From: Tubulanus polymorphus
Taxonomy: Eukaryota; Nemertea; Palaeonemertea; Tubulaniformes; Tubulanidae
Direction of reading: 5' to 3'
Assembly (NCBI RefSeq): GCF_964204645.1
Contig: NC_134029.1
Location: forward strand, 18,926,450 to 18,990,449
Length of the DNA: 64,000 bases
Shown: positions 11,336 to 22,555 of the stretch, in pieces
How the letters are laid out: each line of letters opens with the position of its first letter
Numbering within the stretch: position 1 is the first letter of the stretch
Position numbers and translations under genes: made by a program
Notes under the pieces: model-generated
The model's input: the letters and a program-made list of their open reading frames with translations, nothing else
Told to the model about the DNA's origin: nothing
Database searches by the model: none

Positions 11336-11612
11336 CCCTTTCAGTGCGTCTACGGCGCAGTGCGGTGTATAAATCAGTGATAGATATTGCTAGTATACCG
11401 CAATGCGGTGTATTGATATAATTAGTAATTATCTCTCTTGAAAAATGGCAGCACCTGTCAAACATAGTGAAATAACTAATGATACAGTGCGCCGCAGTGT
11501 AGACGCACTGTAGTGGCATTCCCGTTATTCAACGCACTAGGGTGGAATTTTAAAAAAAAATTTAAAATTATCTCCAGCACTATATGGTATTAATTAGTCA
11601 GCTCTGAAAGGG
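11336..11612 (+). mobile_element. TTAA-type (piggyBac-like) MITE, copy 1
   Basis: Flanked by TTAA at 11332-11335 and 11613-11616. Termini are CCCTTTCAGTGCGTCTAC and GTCAGCTCTGAAAGGG. The left 175 bp is itself palindromic (CAGTGCGTCTAC...GTAGACGCACTG). TTAA target duplication with CCC ends is characteristic of piggyBac-type transposons. Confidence 0.8.
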
Positions 11613-11941
11613 TTAAGGGGGTTCTACAGTGGGAGCCTATGTGTTTAAGTTCATAAATAGGCTTAGATGTTTTAGGTTTGTATTGAGGGCTTGCTTAAGA
11701 AAAATGAAATTAGCCTGATTTAATTTTCCGTGGTCGATTAGTCGATTCGAACAGTCCGAATAACATCTCTACCCGAAACTAGATGATAATAAAACAATCG
11801 GACCTAAGTCAATTCTGTCTGAGAAACTTGTTCCAACATTTCTACAGTTATTTCAATGACCCTACTAGAACGTGGTAAGAACAGTAGTATACAGATGGCT
11901 GCTGATTGCCGATTCGTTTGTCTCACGATCTTAAGAGCACT

Positions 11942-12110
11942 CTGGGCCAAATTCGGTTTTCGTATCTAGTCGACTGGTGGTCGGAACTGATAACTGAATT
12001 CGCTTGATTTTTGAACTATTTCCGGAATATAGTTCCGACTAATGGACATTCGGTTTCGTTTAGTTCGACTATAGTCGACTAACTCAGATTACCGAAGTAG
12101 GCCCAGGCTG
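11942..12110. mobile_element. AGTCGACTA MITE, copy 2, next to the exon 2 acceptor
   Basis: Terminal inverted repeats CTGGGCCAAATTCGGTTTTC / GTAATCTGAGTT-type ends (right end TACCGAAGTAGGCCCAG) contain CTAGTCGACT / AGTCGACTAA. The right end lies about 60 bp from the acceptor at 12171. Confidence 0.65.
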
Positions 12111-12171
12111 ACTATGACTCGATCATCGAAAGTGATAACTTTTTGAATGTCTTTTCCTACCCTCGTTTCAG

Positions 12172-15100
12172 GACTTCGAGGCGATATTCCGCGCTCACAA
12201 TCTTATCGATTCGAATCGGTCGATGCGAAAGAAGACGTCATCGTCCAGCGGCAGCGGTGGCGGCCATCATGTTAAACGAAAGGACGAAAACCTATTCGGT
12301 AGTTCGTCAAAACACTCGTCCTCGAAACGGCATCACCGCTCGAGATGTATGTCCGACGCGGGCGTGAAAACGCACGAACAACGAAATAACTCGGCTTCGA
12401 GCGTCGACGCGTCGAAATATCGAATTTCGTTGAATTTAGACTTCAGCCCTCGACGCGAACGTATTCAAAGCGCGCCGGAATCGAGGCGGCCCGAAAATGC
12501 GCCGGATAAACGTAAAACGTCGGCGGATGTGAAATTATCGCAACCCGACATTCAAGGTTCGTATTCGTCCGTGAAACCGGATTTGATTTCCGATTGCGAT
12601 AAGATATATCCCGAGGCGTCATCGCCACCGCCGTCCGGTTGCGGTCGCGTGAAAAACTCTGATTCGACGACGACATTGTTCCGAAATCGCGATTTCCCGC
12701 AGGAAAAGGAAACGCGCGCGTACGAAAAAGTTCTGTTCGACGACGACGACGACAACGACGATCGCGCGGCGAAAAAGAAAAACTCCTCGCGACGACGTAA
12801 GAAATCCGAAAAAGTCGAAGATCATCGCCATCCGTCGAGGAAACCGGACATTTCGGCAGTGTTCGACTTCATCGAGACGCAAATCCGACGAAATATTTGT
12901 AAAGATGATATGGGCTCTGAATGCGAGCCGTTTCTTCAGATGGAAGATAAGAATGTCTACGCGGCTATGAGCGATGCGGCCGATCGTAATTCGTCCTATC
13001 AACAACGAGCGTCCGACAGCGATTACGACGAGGTCTACGCCGGCGGCGACGATGACTTAGACGAAAACGATAGAAAAGTCGTAAACAATTCGAACGACGC
13101 GGCGCATGAAAAAATGAAGCAGCATAATCACGTCGACGTGCTGTCGTCGCCTTTGAAGCACCCGCACGACGATATCAAATTCATCGACGAAGATGACGAT
13201 GACGATGAGGTAAAAGATGAAGCTAGCGAAAGCGTCGACGCGGAATTCGCGCAGAAAGTCAAATCGGAAATCGAAAAGGTAACCGTTGTGCCGGACGTCG
13301 AACTGCGTCGTAAGACTTCCGAACCGACGATCGACTGGTTGGCGCTGCGGCAAAAGCGTCTGTCGCCGATTTTCGACTGCGAACATTCGGACATCGATAG
13401 TCAGCATTATTATTGCATAAAAGTGAACGAAGACAATTTGAGAAAAGCCGACGAGAAGGGTAAGAAATACGGACACCGTCGATCGGGCAGTTTGAACGTG
13501 GATACGCGCGCGAACAGCAACGTTCGAAGTAAAGGCGATTGCATCGACGATTTCGACGTGTTTCTAAGTCGAAAAACGATCAGCGCGCTCGAAACGCTGA
13601 ACAAAGGCGATAACAAAGAACCGGAGAACGGCGTCCGAACCGAACAACCGCAGCAACACGCGAAAAAGAAGGAGAGTAAACTTTCGTTGCTTCAAAAACG
13701 CCTGCGAAAACGTAGCGCGCCGCCATCGATGTCCGCTTTTTTCCGACGAAAAAATGTTAACAAGGACGACACCGGTGGTACCGATAATAAGAGTCAATCG
13801 GTCGAGAGTCCGGCTCACGGGGTTAAGAGCGACGTCGATAAAGAATCGGTTAGTAGTAGGGATAGCAGCTCGAATCGCGATCACGCCGACGACCGGGGCT
13901 ACATGAGCGATCACGAAAAGGAAAAGCCGAAGAAAGATCACGGGTTGTTCCATTCGTTGCGACGAAGCGCCAGCAAACGTTTTCACCGTAAATCGCCGGC
14001 GCGGTCGGTGCCCGTCGTTATCATCCATAATAAAAACGCCCACGAAGACGAACAAAAACTCGTTGTGTCGCCGAGCGACGAAAGCATAAAACTAATCGAT
14101 TCTCCGGTCGTACCGCCACCCCCGCCGCCGCCGCAACCACCTTCCGCGGACATTAAAGATGCCCATCGCAAGGAGAAGGACGGAAAATTTGCCCGATTGA
14201 AAAAGCGTCTGCGCAAACGCAGCGCGCCGCCTTCGTTGTTAACGTTTCATCGTTTTCTAACGCACGATAAGGACACGGGCGGAGTTCTCGAGAACAAGGG
14301 GGTTTACAACGAGGGCGTCGACGTGAGCGAGCCGTCGATACCGGCGCCGTATCAGAGTTACCCGCAACCTCCCGGAAGCGCTAGTCTAACGCGCAAGCAT
14401 AAGTGGTACGACGGCTTTCGAACGGCTCCGTTGCCGCGTAAGAACAGTAAAAAGAATTCCAGCAAAGATGAAAACAAACCCAAAGATAACGATACCGAAA
14501 ATATGGTCAAATATGGCGTCACTCCTACTTCGTGTTCTTGCCATTTCGGGCAGACTCATTCTGTGAAAGCCGGTCGCGGAGGAGCGACTCGGTGTGTCGG
14601 TTGTGGACATTATAGCAATAACTTCGCGAAAGCCCATGGCCACCAACGAAAATACAGCGCTCCTGATATTAAATACGGCCAACCGGCGAACAAAGAATTT
14701 CTACAGAGTCCATCTAGTCATATGTCGCAGAAACGATTGCGTAATATGTGCCAACCGATAGTGCCTACAGGTGTCGACTACTCGGCGACAACCTTGCCTT
14801 CGAAAAGTAGCCAAAAAGGGTACATCGACATGGCCAATGATAATTCGGTGTGCCGGACGGTTAGCGAGTCAGGTATGATCGGTCAACCGTTCGACTATTC
14901 GTCGAACACGCAGACATTTCCAAGGATCAGAACGAGTCCGACGCATCCGAACGAATCGGCGCCCGTACAACAACAGAATTCTCTTCTCGACAGCCTGCAT
15001 CGCAAGTATTATTCGCACCAGTACGAGCGAAAAGACATCAAACTCGGAACGCGCGCATACAAACGCTCGCCGGAGCAATCCGGTAAAAGCGACTCGGAAT

Positions 15101-16551
15101 CAGATTCGTCGCGCGTCAGCGTCGCGGGCCCGATATCGCCGGATACCGTACAGCGCGATCTGTCGATTTCGTCGACGTCGATTGGTAATCGATCGTCCCG
15201 CGAAAGCAGCCCGGGCATCGTCAACATTCTCAAGGTGTCCGAAGGTATGGATAAGTACGCGACGAGCAGCGTAACGGTTTCGGCGTGTTCGTGTCCGCAC
15301 CACCTCGACTCCGATACGGTCAGCGTGCAAAGCTATCGAAGCAGTTCGTCGTCGAGTAATAAGGCCGGCGACTGCGCCGACAACCTTCCGCACGACCACG
15401 GCAGACGCGGCTCGGTCGAATCGGATTCGAGCGGTTTGAACTTGTCGAACTCGCTGCGCAGTAACAAAAGCTCCGGTTCGAATCGCAGTCGCAAGAGTTT
15501 CGATGCGAGCAGTTTACGCGTCGTGAAACCGGTGAAGCTGCAGAGTTTCGACGAGATGAACGCCGCCGTGCAACGCAGTGTCACGGACAAGCGACGTCGA
15601 CGCTCGTGCGACGACGGCAGCGAGCAACTGAATTTCAGTTCGCCAGCGCGAAATAAAACCGCGTCCACGAGAGACGGTTCGACCAGCGAGGCGTCAGTGA
15701 AAACGAACGGTAGTTTGAATCGCAACCGGCCGAAAAGTTGCGATCGAGATCGACGAAATGGTTCGCGTAATAAGCGCGATAGCTCGCTAAGTAACCGAAG
15801 TAGCGTTAATAGCAACCGAGAAAGTGAACGCAGCAGCTTTTCGGGAATGAGCAGCAGCGTTCAAAGCGACAACTCCGACGTCCTAGGTTCTCCGGGAAAC
15901 GACGATCAGATGCCGAGCAGCGCGACGTCCCGACGCATATTTGACGAACTCTTACTAGTCAACAAAGAATTAGAGATTTCGTCGGCGAGTTCATTTTTCA
16001 ACGACAGCAACGACGAGGACGGCTGCTTCAATTTCGATCGAATTTTGCGCGACGACGAAGATTTCGTCGGTCTCGACGATAGCGCCGTCGTCGACGCCGA
16101 CTGCGAATTCAACTTCGAACAGGTCTTCGAACAACGCCTGAACGCATTTGGCGAAAAATCGAACACGCTGAAACAGTCGGATTTCAATCTGAGCGATTTC
16201 GCCGAAAGCGGCGACAGCTCGTCGAGTTCGTCGCAAAGTACGCTGTGCAGCGAACCGGGCACTGTCGACGGCCGTGCCACTGTCGACGACGAGAAAGCGA
16301 CGGCGAGCTTGAAAAATGCGCCGAGTTCGTTGACGATGACCCCGTCGAACGTTCATTTGTTGTCGTTGTCGTCGTCGCAGACGGACGAGAACAGCAACGA
16401 GACGATGTCGCTCGATCGCGCGTTAATCAAGAAGAATCATCCGATTATACCGTCATCGACGATGGTTCATCACGGCAGTGTTTTTTCGTTGCCGTCTAAT
16501 GAAAACAAACGATCGAGCGATGGTTTCATTAGTCTTGAAGATATGGTTAGG
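12172..16551 (+). CDS. Giant second coding exon (1,460 codons), intrinsically disordered N-terminal region of an unidentified protein
   Basis: This is the only long open frame in the window. It opens directly after a strong acceptor (pyrimidine tract, CAG at 12169-12171; a candidate branch sequence TGATAAC lies near 12134) and closes at AGG|gtaagt (donor 16552), both in phase 0. Read past the donor, the frame stops after 15 codons at 16594. The ATG at 12223 is therefore internal. In long-isoform numbering there are acidic runs (about 209-217 and 358-372) and two copies of a basic block RLRKRSAPPS (about 528 and 700), each followed by Phe-rich residues and a D(D/K)DTGG segment. A proline run of seven lies at about 668, and a Cys/His cluster (CSCH...H, CVGCGH) at about 806-833. 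RKYSAPDI lies near 846. A Ser/Arg/Asn-rich tract spans about 1010-1260, and two C(E)FNF(D/E) acidic motifs lie near 1305 and 1330. I see no catalytic or membrane segment. The RxxSxP-like sites suggest 14-3-3 or kinase docking, an inference. Codons are rich in TCG, CGA and GCG, unlike the AT-rich introns. I do not recognise the family. Confidence 0.9.
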
Positions 16552-16804
16552 GTAAGTTTCTCTAGTATTCCACTGGTCGTTATTGCCGGGTATTGATTTC
16601 TTATCCCCGCGGCGGCATCGCTTATCTCGGCGCTATGACTTTTTTGCACCAAGACGAGATGTCCCAGACCTGACTATGATTACTATATGCCTTAGTTATT
16701 ACGTCTAAGCTCAGGCCAAACGGATACATAAACCATGTTCACACTAGGTTATTGGAATCACGGCATTCTCTAGGCGTATAGATGACACAAAATTCTACCT
16801 TAAC

Positions 16805-17075
16805 CAGGGGCGGATCTAGCTTTTCAGAAAAGGTGGTCCGCACTACTTATTTGGGTCAATACTTGAATATGGGGTGGGGTCTGGGTATGCTCTTCCAGAA
16901 AATTTTGAAAAATTAGATGCATTCTGAGCACTTTCCTGGTTGAACTATGTAATGAAGTATTTTCACAATTTTACCATTTTCTGAACAAAAAGTCTTGGGT
17001 AGAAAATTCTAAGGTCACTCTACCGAAAAAAGGCAGTGCGCGCATCCCTAGCGCACCCTCCTGGATCTGCCACTG
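16805..17075. mobile_element. CAGGGGCGGATC MITE (hAT-like), copy 1
   Basis: Left end CAGGGGCGGATCTAGC is inverted at the right as CCTGGATCTGCCACTG. 271 bp, no target duplication recognisable. Confidence 0.65.
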
Positions 17076-17099
17076 ATATGAGAGTAGTTTCTACTCATT

Positions 17100-17460
17100 T
17101 TAACCCATTAGCACTCAGGAATTTTACTATGTAGTGTTCAAGGGAAAATCCACTTGTATTACGATACGAGATTACTGTTTATTGTCCTGTATATTACAAG
17201 TTCATGTTAGATATAAGATTTGATGAGTTGGGCTACCAAAATCCTGACCCAAGGCGGATTCGTGTGGCTTGAGGGCTTATAAGTTCAACTATTCCCATGA
17301 ATATCAAATTATTCTCAAAATCAGAATGATTTTTCAATTAAACTACTATTTTTGATGTTGAATTTCAATTTTTGTGAAAACTTAAACAATTAGACATATC
17401 AGGTTGTCTGGTCTGGGAATTGATTTTTTGCACTCATGACTTTTTAGAACTGCTAGCACG
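17100..17460. mobile_element. CCCATTAGCACTCA TTAA-type element, right end lost
   Basis: TTAA then CCCATTAGCACTCAGG at the left. The interior (ATTACAAGTTCATGTTA, GATATAAGATTTGATGAG) matches 54070-54502. The right terminus is not recognisable. Confidence 0.55.
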
Positions 17461-18843
17461 TGTCCTTGATACACACAACGGAATTCATTCTGACCGTATC
17501 TTTTTCGATAATCAATGAAACTTCATCGGTGATAGCTCGGTTACCATCGGGGACAAATAAATCGGCGCGAATCCCAGTCCAAGATATGCCTGATAGGAGA
17601 GATTGGTTGAAAAATGGAAATCTCACCTGATTGTCCTAAGTCCTAATTGTAATCCAAGGAGATAATTTTCATAACGTATTGATTGAATATTTTATACACA
17701 TTTTCGTGAGTTCAGGGTTCAAATCAGTTAGGCTGTTGGCATTATCAACTTTAGGTTATCAATAATCAATAGATTAAATAGGATAGGAATTTAAAAAGCC
17801 ACAGGAAGGTTGTGGTGAAGTGTGGAGAAGTGATGAACTTGCTGGACTTTTTTCATGCTTATTTCGACTTTTTGCTTAGCGATCTTTCTGAACTGTTTTG
17901 ATGATAAACTTAATGCCAATTATATTGGTTTGGGGAAAAGTTCGAAACTTCATGCGATGTGCCGAGATGCATTTTTGATTACTCTTGATTCGTTATTTGT
18001 TGAGGTAAGGAGTAACTAACTGATACCGGCGTAGTGTTGGGTGGTTTATTGCAAATTGCCTGATACTTAATACAGTCAATATCGCTGAATTATCGTTTTC
18101 TAAAGAAGTAACTAGCGGGAGGTCAACATCAAAGTCATTTCTGCGGATAAACTCGCATCCAGTAGCCTTTTACTGTTTGCTCGAATTATTATTTTTGTCT
18201 TAAGTTTGTTTCCTTTGCTTCTGGTGGTAAACACGATAGGCATCACGATAGGCATATTTCGAACATAGGCCGTTTGTTCGAACATAGGCTATTTGTTCGG
18301 CGCTGTCGCTGGTAATGTTGTTAGCGGAAGAAAGCCGACGGCCTACGCTCATTACGGATTTAATCTTTCCTGTTTTGAGTTTCCGATGTGAGAATGTTGT
18401 GAAAATCTCAATTAGCGCTCACGATCCGCCGAAAATCATTAGAATATATATGATTTGCCTCTCTACAGCTAGTCGACTGGCTATGTGTGTTTATGCTCTG
18501 TGATCTGAGACAATGGAATATCGAGTTAGAACCATTATTTATTCGAAATTACCACGCGACAAAAAAGCATGGAAGCATTTCAGTTTGTACGCGTTATGTT
18601 TCGGAAAAAACCGACAATATTTCAAGGTAGGCGTTCATCATCTTGTCATAGCATATCAAAATATGTTTTCTTGAAACTTGATATTCCTTTTCATCAAAAT
18701 TTTTCTTTAATATTGATGTTGCTAATAAGGAATATGAGTAGACTGACGTGAAATTCTCTTAGTTTTTAAAAGCGAAATGCCAAAATTAGGCATTAGTAGA
18801 AAAGCCTGTGCGCTCTGACGTGGAGAATAGATAATAAGTTTAA

Positions 18844-18883
18844 AATAATAATAATAATAATAATAATAATGATAATAATAATG
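18844..18883. repeat. ATA microsatellite
   Basis: About 13 ATA units with one GATA interruption. Confidence 0.9.
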
Positions 18884-19105
18884 TTTTATTTATGAATTAA
18901 ATTACAATATAAAGTAGTAGGAATTAGTACAAAATATTGTAAAATAGGACGTTGGACGACAGGTGAAGTTAGAATAAACTTATTACCTGAGAGACCCAGT
19001 CGCTCACCAAATCCATTATAACAACCTGATGATGGTCTTTAGAGAGGGTCTTTAGAGAGGGTCTTCAACGTTGTGTCTTAAATGCCTAATTCTTGAGTTA
19101 TAAGC

Positions 19106-19221
19106 TGTGCCTGCGGGTCAAATGAGGGCTTTTTCCCTGGGCTTTTGGCAAAGTTCGGGCTCTCTAATTAGGCATGGGCCAAATTTGTCTCGGACCAAAT
19201 CATCTCCATGTGATCATGGCT
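19106..19221 (-). mobile_element. GGCC-MITE fragment
   Basis: Right half only: CTCTCTAATTAGGCATGGGCC, then CATCTCCATGTGATCATGGCT. Confidence 0.6.
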
Positions 19222-20186
19222 ATAAATTTCGCTTTCAATCTTTCGAATTTTGTAAGGTGGAATCTAAACTCATTTCCAATATAGGCGTTCTTACACCAAA
19301 TATCGTTTTTAGCTGCTCGATAAAGCTACATTTTTGGGAGATTAACTGAAACTTTTGAAAAAAGCGAGTTCCCATGATTTTTTCTTCTTATTTACGCTGT
19401 TGACATTCTCAACGGCTGCCTTAGGAAAATAGCATTTTTGTTCTGTCCTTATATATACACCGGGTTAACCCAGAAGTGGTGTTTTCTTGCTAGACAGATG
19501 AATACGATGTACTTGAAATTATGCTCGGCGGCTGATGTAATTTGAAGTGTTACCGAAGTGCATGATATTCAGAGTATCCGACCACTTCATTTGATTTTTT
19601 TTCTAATAGCAGGGTAGCTTTTCAGTGCAGGATGTTATCGTTATCTTCGCAATAGCTACTAATCGTTTCGTTAAACAAAATCTAAAACGATGACAGATGA
19701 AAGAGATGCATTTTTTTGTTCCGAAGGATTTCTGAATAGGCCTAGTTGTTTCTCGTATTTTTTGAATCGGGTATTTCTGAACCGATCATTTCTGACCCAT
19801 CCACATCAAGATTTATTCACTGATGCGCTGATCAGAAGTAATACAATACAACACAATACAAAAGTTTATTACTCTCTGACCTAGTATTGGTTTAAAGAGG
19901 ATACAATATTTCATATAAAAAATCTAAAGAATAAAACAATATATACATATAAACAAGAAATAATTACAATCGCATCGAAAGCAGTTTGGACATTTTTACA
20001 GTATTCGGTTGATTTGAAAAACGTTTGTTACATTGAAATGAAAAATTAAATTCATTCCCTATTCCGTTTGCATTATTACAATGTAAGCAAAATCGCTCAC
20101 TTCTAGGTATATCTCTGTTACTATGAAACTACTAGGAAATGCTGCCATCTAGTTGCAGAAGCTTGAGATAAGACCGTTAAAACCAT

Positions 20187-20519
20187 AGGCGCTTTTACGA
20201 GCATCCGATTTTTGCGATCGATCGTAGGAACGCATTTACGAGCACCGATTTTTGCGTTCGATTTCACGATCGGCGTTTTTACGAACACGATTTTCCGATC
20301 GATTTTTGAAATCGACCAACTCGTTTTGGCGATTTGATTTCCAAGATGGCGGCACCGCGTAGTTCATAACGCTACAATTTTTTCTCAACGTCGCCATATT
20401 TATGTCATGTGATTAGCCAAATCCATCGTCATTTTTACGAACGTTCGATTCGATCGCACGATCGGAGCAAATCGGTTTACGAAATCGATCGCAAAAATCG
20501 GATACTGGTAAAAACGCCT
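20187..20519. mobile_element. MITE with repeated ACGAGCnnCGATTTTTGCG ends
   Basis: Left end AGGCGCTTTTACGAGCATCC, GATTTTTGCGATCGAT is inverted at the right (ATCGATCGCAAAAATC, GGTAAAAACGCCT). The left side repeats this terminal module three times (20187, about 20230 and about 20272). Two similar modules lie in inverse on the right. A CCAAGATGGCGGC word lies near the centre. Confidence 0.75.
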
Positions 20520-20859
20520 CATTCCAAGGTAGTTGGAAAGCTAGAACATGTCCCGCCGTTTCGGATCAAAACATTTCGTCCAGGCATCGAAGACTGTTGC
20601 TCGAGTCATCACATTTCAAACTGTCTTAAGCCATTCTGGTTCTATTACCAATTAAATAACCAATCTAAAGGGGACTGACCTCGACCTGAGGTCTCGATCA
20701 TTATTTATTGAATAGTTATTAGTTATGAATCAGTTAAATCGTTAACGCGATGATTATGAGTGGTTACATCCTGGTAAAAGTAATTCTGGAAACGCCGATT
20801 TTCATCCGCGAAGCATTCTGTCTGAATAAACATGAAAATTATCTTTATTTTTTTCGTGT

Positions 20860-21494
20860 TAGCTCACAATGTGCCGGCATGCTCGCCGTTTTATTAACGT
20901 TTTGTTCATATTTTATGTAGGAACTTATCAGAAATGCGACAATGATGTACGTGCAACCAGGCACGCGGAGCTTTAGAGCTTTTATTTATCATTTTACGAG
21001 CCCTTGCCTCTCAATTCCGATTCTCTTTGTATGTGCGCGCATGCTGGGTATGTTTAGCGAACAGAACGGAAATAATACTTCGGAAAAAGTTTTTCGCGCA
21101 GAATTTGCGCGCGTAGGCGCTTTATATATACATGTACGCAACTTTTAGAGTTAGAATGGGTGTTACCATCGTCGAGTTGAAAAGCCATCTGTTCTAACGT
21201 CGAAAAGTCGAGCAGGGAGAGCAAAGGCCACTGTCGAAACTGTGTCAAAGATAAATAGTTTGCGCGCGAGTAGTTTTATTTTTTTTTCGCCCGCAGTTTT
21301 TTTCGCATACTTCCCGATAGAAAGAGTTTGAAAGTCGTTCGCTGTTTGCTGTGTATTCTCAGTGCGCGCATGGATAGACTACTCGTTGATTTCGTGCGAA
21401 TGTTAATATTAGAGTATTCGAACGAAACCGGGGTTGTTTTTTTTTTTTCGATTTCGGATTTAAGTCGTAGTTTTTTATATAAAGGATAATAATC
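20860..21494 (+). promoter_or_regulatory. CpG-rich block upstream of exon 1b, putative promoter/5' UTR
   Basis: The sequence is CG-rich (GTGCGCGCATGC, TTTTCGCGCAGAATTTGCGCGCG) and free of recognisable MITEs. It contains a TATA-like TTTATATATAC at about 21120, which would place a start site near 21150 and a 5' UTR of about 350 nt before the exon 1b ATG. The assignment rests on composition, position and the alternative first exon. Confidence 0.35.
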
Positions 21495-21575
21495 ATGCCG
21501 GGAGCTTTGTTACTGTCGTCTTGTATGCCTTTGAATAGGTCTCGTTCGTATCCCGAATGTTCGCAAGATATCGTC
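21495..21575 (+). CDS. Alternative first coding exon 1b (27 codons)
   Basis: The 27-residue peptide starts MPGALLLSSCMPLN and continues RSRSYPECSQDIV. ATG has A at -3, and an in-frame TAA at 21480-21482 closes the frame upstream. The exon ends ATCGTC|gtaagt in phase 0. The next acceptor, a T-rich tract ending in CAG at 21661-21663, lies only 88 nt downstream and opens exon 3 in the same phase. The intron itself is closed in this frame by TGA within 30 nt, so a read-through transcript would terminate. This exon would make an isoform that omits exons 1a and 2. It sits at the 3' end of a CpG-rich block (about 20860-21480) that could be its promoter. The short hydrophobic ALLLSS is not long enough for a convincing signal peptide. 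Confidence 0.7.
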
Positions 21576-21663
21576 GTAAGTCATAGGGGCATCATCGGCT
21601 GAACGAATAGAAATTTTCGAACTTTTTAGCTTTTCAATTTTGGTTTCATCTTATTTTTTTCAG

Positions 21664-21700
21664 GATTTGAAGAGTTTGATGACGGAGAAGGAATTGGCTG
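21664..21700 (+). CDS. Exon 3 (37 nt), shared by long and 1b isoforms
   Basis: A 37-nt exon lies between a strong acceptor (CTTATTTTTTTCAG) and a gtgagt donor at 21701. In the phase set by both exon 2 and exon 1b it reads DLKSLMTEKELA plus one nucleotide, so it ends in phase 1. The two independent upstream donors that fit its frame are the main support. Exon 1c ends in the same phase, so the exon that follows, outside the window, should begin with the last two bases of a codon. No function can be assigned from 12 residues. Confidence 0.7.
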
Positions 21701-21827
21701 GTGAGTTTGATTTTCAATTTGATTACTTATCGTAGCTTCGGTTTGAATCTTTACCTAATTCGGGTTTCACTTCAAGTTATACCGATCGCAACTATATATG
21801 TAGATAAATTTTCAATATGAAACCGAG

Positions 21828-21880
21828 GATGAAATTCGGTTTTCGTAGTTAGTCGACCAGCCTGTAGTATTTAGTGCTAT
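21828..21880. mobile_element. AGTCGACTA MITE end fragment
   Basis: AAATTCGGTTTTCGTAGTTAG then TCGACCAG matches the left end at 11942. It lies about 130 bp downstream of exon 3. Confidence 0.4.
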
Positions 21881-22182
21881 GTTTGAATTTTTTTTTTAAA
21901 TTCATCGACCCGTTCATTATAATTCAAGGTATATATGATTTCGTGGGGGTAGCGGGGAGACTATAGAGAATTACCTGTTGATCGAGAAACAGTCCTCGGC
22001 CAGAACCGCGATTAAAGCCAATTTAAGATCGATTAGACCAAATAAAGGGTTGATCAGGATGAACCAGTCGGCCTTGACTTCTGTTGTTTGACAACATTTA
22101 ATATTGATACATACGTGTTGGGCGGTTATATGTCATGTGATTTAGTCGATTGAGATATCGCTAGATGGCAGTATAGTGATGC

Positions 22183-22213
22183 CATTGCTGCTGCTGCTGC
22201 TGCTGCTGCTGCG
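22183..22213. repeat. TGC trinucleotide run
   Basis: Nine or so TGC units, uninterrupted. Confidence 0.9.
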
Positions 22214-22495
22214 TAAAGCAGTGTGATTTATCACATGAAACACAATACGATCCCGACCAATAGTTACTCAAGAAATCTATGCCTACGATTGAATCCCCTT
22301 CGTAAACACGAACGTCTTAAAAAGTGATCATAAAAGCAGTTATAAAAATTGGTCATGAATCTTGCATGTTGTAGCGCCTAAAATTATACATACTCAGCAA
22401 AATTTTGCATAAAGCCCCAAACCAAATGTCAATTCACGTTAGTTCATTCAGATTTAAACTATATCTCGAAATGTTAAAACAATTACATTTATAAC

Positions 22496-22498
<3 letters not shown>

Positions 22499-22552
<54 letters not shown>
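22499..22552. repeat. TA microsatellite, 27 units
   Basis: Perfect alternating TA over 54 bp. Confidence 0.95.

Positions 22553-22555
<3 letters not shown>

Larger units (their letters stand above)
2895..12171 (+). other. Intron between exon 1a and exon 2
   Basis: The intron is 9.3 kb long, bounded by gtatgt and a pyrimidine tract with CAG, phase 0. It holds hAT-like, GGCC, AGTCGACTA, Helentron-like, AGACCGGTCT, foldback and TTAA-type elements, listed separately. Between them, 3710-4186, 4425-5375, 5940-6370, 7420-8215, 8965-9525 and 9870-11330 show no coding signal beyond short chance frames. At 10530-10930 there are diverged copies of a GTGAAAAnnnTGATAT-type sequence. Further uncharted alternative exons cannot be excluded. 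Confidence 0.7.
16552..21663 (+). other. Intron between exon 2 and exon 3
   Basis: The intron is 5.1 kb with gtaagt and CAG ends, phase 0. It contains a hAT-like MITE (16805), a TTAA-type relic (17100), an ATA microsatellite (18844), a GGCC-MITE fragment (19106), an AT-rich CAATACAA-type tail (19830-19990) and an inverted-repeat MITE (20187). It also holds the CpG block and alternative exon 1b. At 18229-18300 there are small direct repeats (CACGATAGGCAT twice; TTCGAACATAGGC twice). I see nothing else between 17480 and 18840. Confidence 0.65.

Noticed and set aside
12223-16596. Reading exon 2 as a single-exon gene starting at the ATG at 12223 and ending at the TGA at 16594-16596
   Set aside because: The open frame extends 17 codons upstream exactly to a strong acceptor, and a consensus gtaagt donor lies at 16552 in phase 0. 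The 15 codons after the donor are intron.
12443-16652. Many open frames of 60-163 codons antisense to exon 2
   Set aside because: They are shadows caused by the codon use (TCG, CGA, GAC) of the real frame. None has splice-site or start support.
17955-18003. 16-codon frame ending VE|gtaagg as a possible alternative first exon
   Set aside because: The phase fits exon 3, but there is no upstream stop close by, no CpG-rich context, and codon use resembles intron.
21474-21484. TATATAAAGG as TATA box of exon 1b
   Set aside because: It lies 11-20 bp before the start codon, too close to direct a transcript that includes that ATG.
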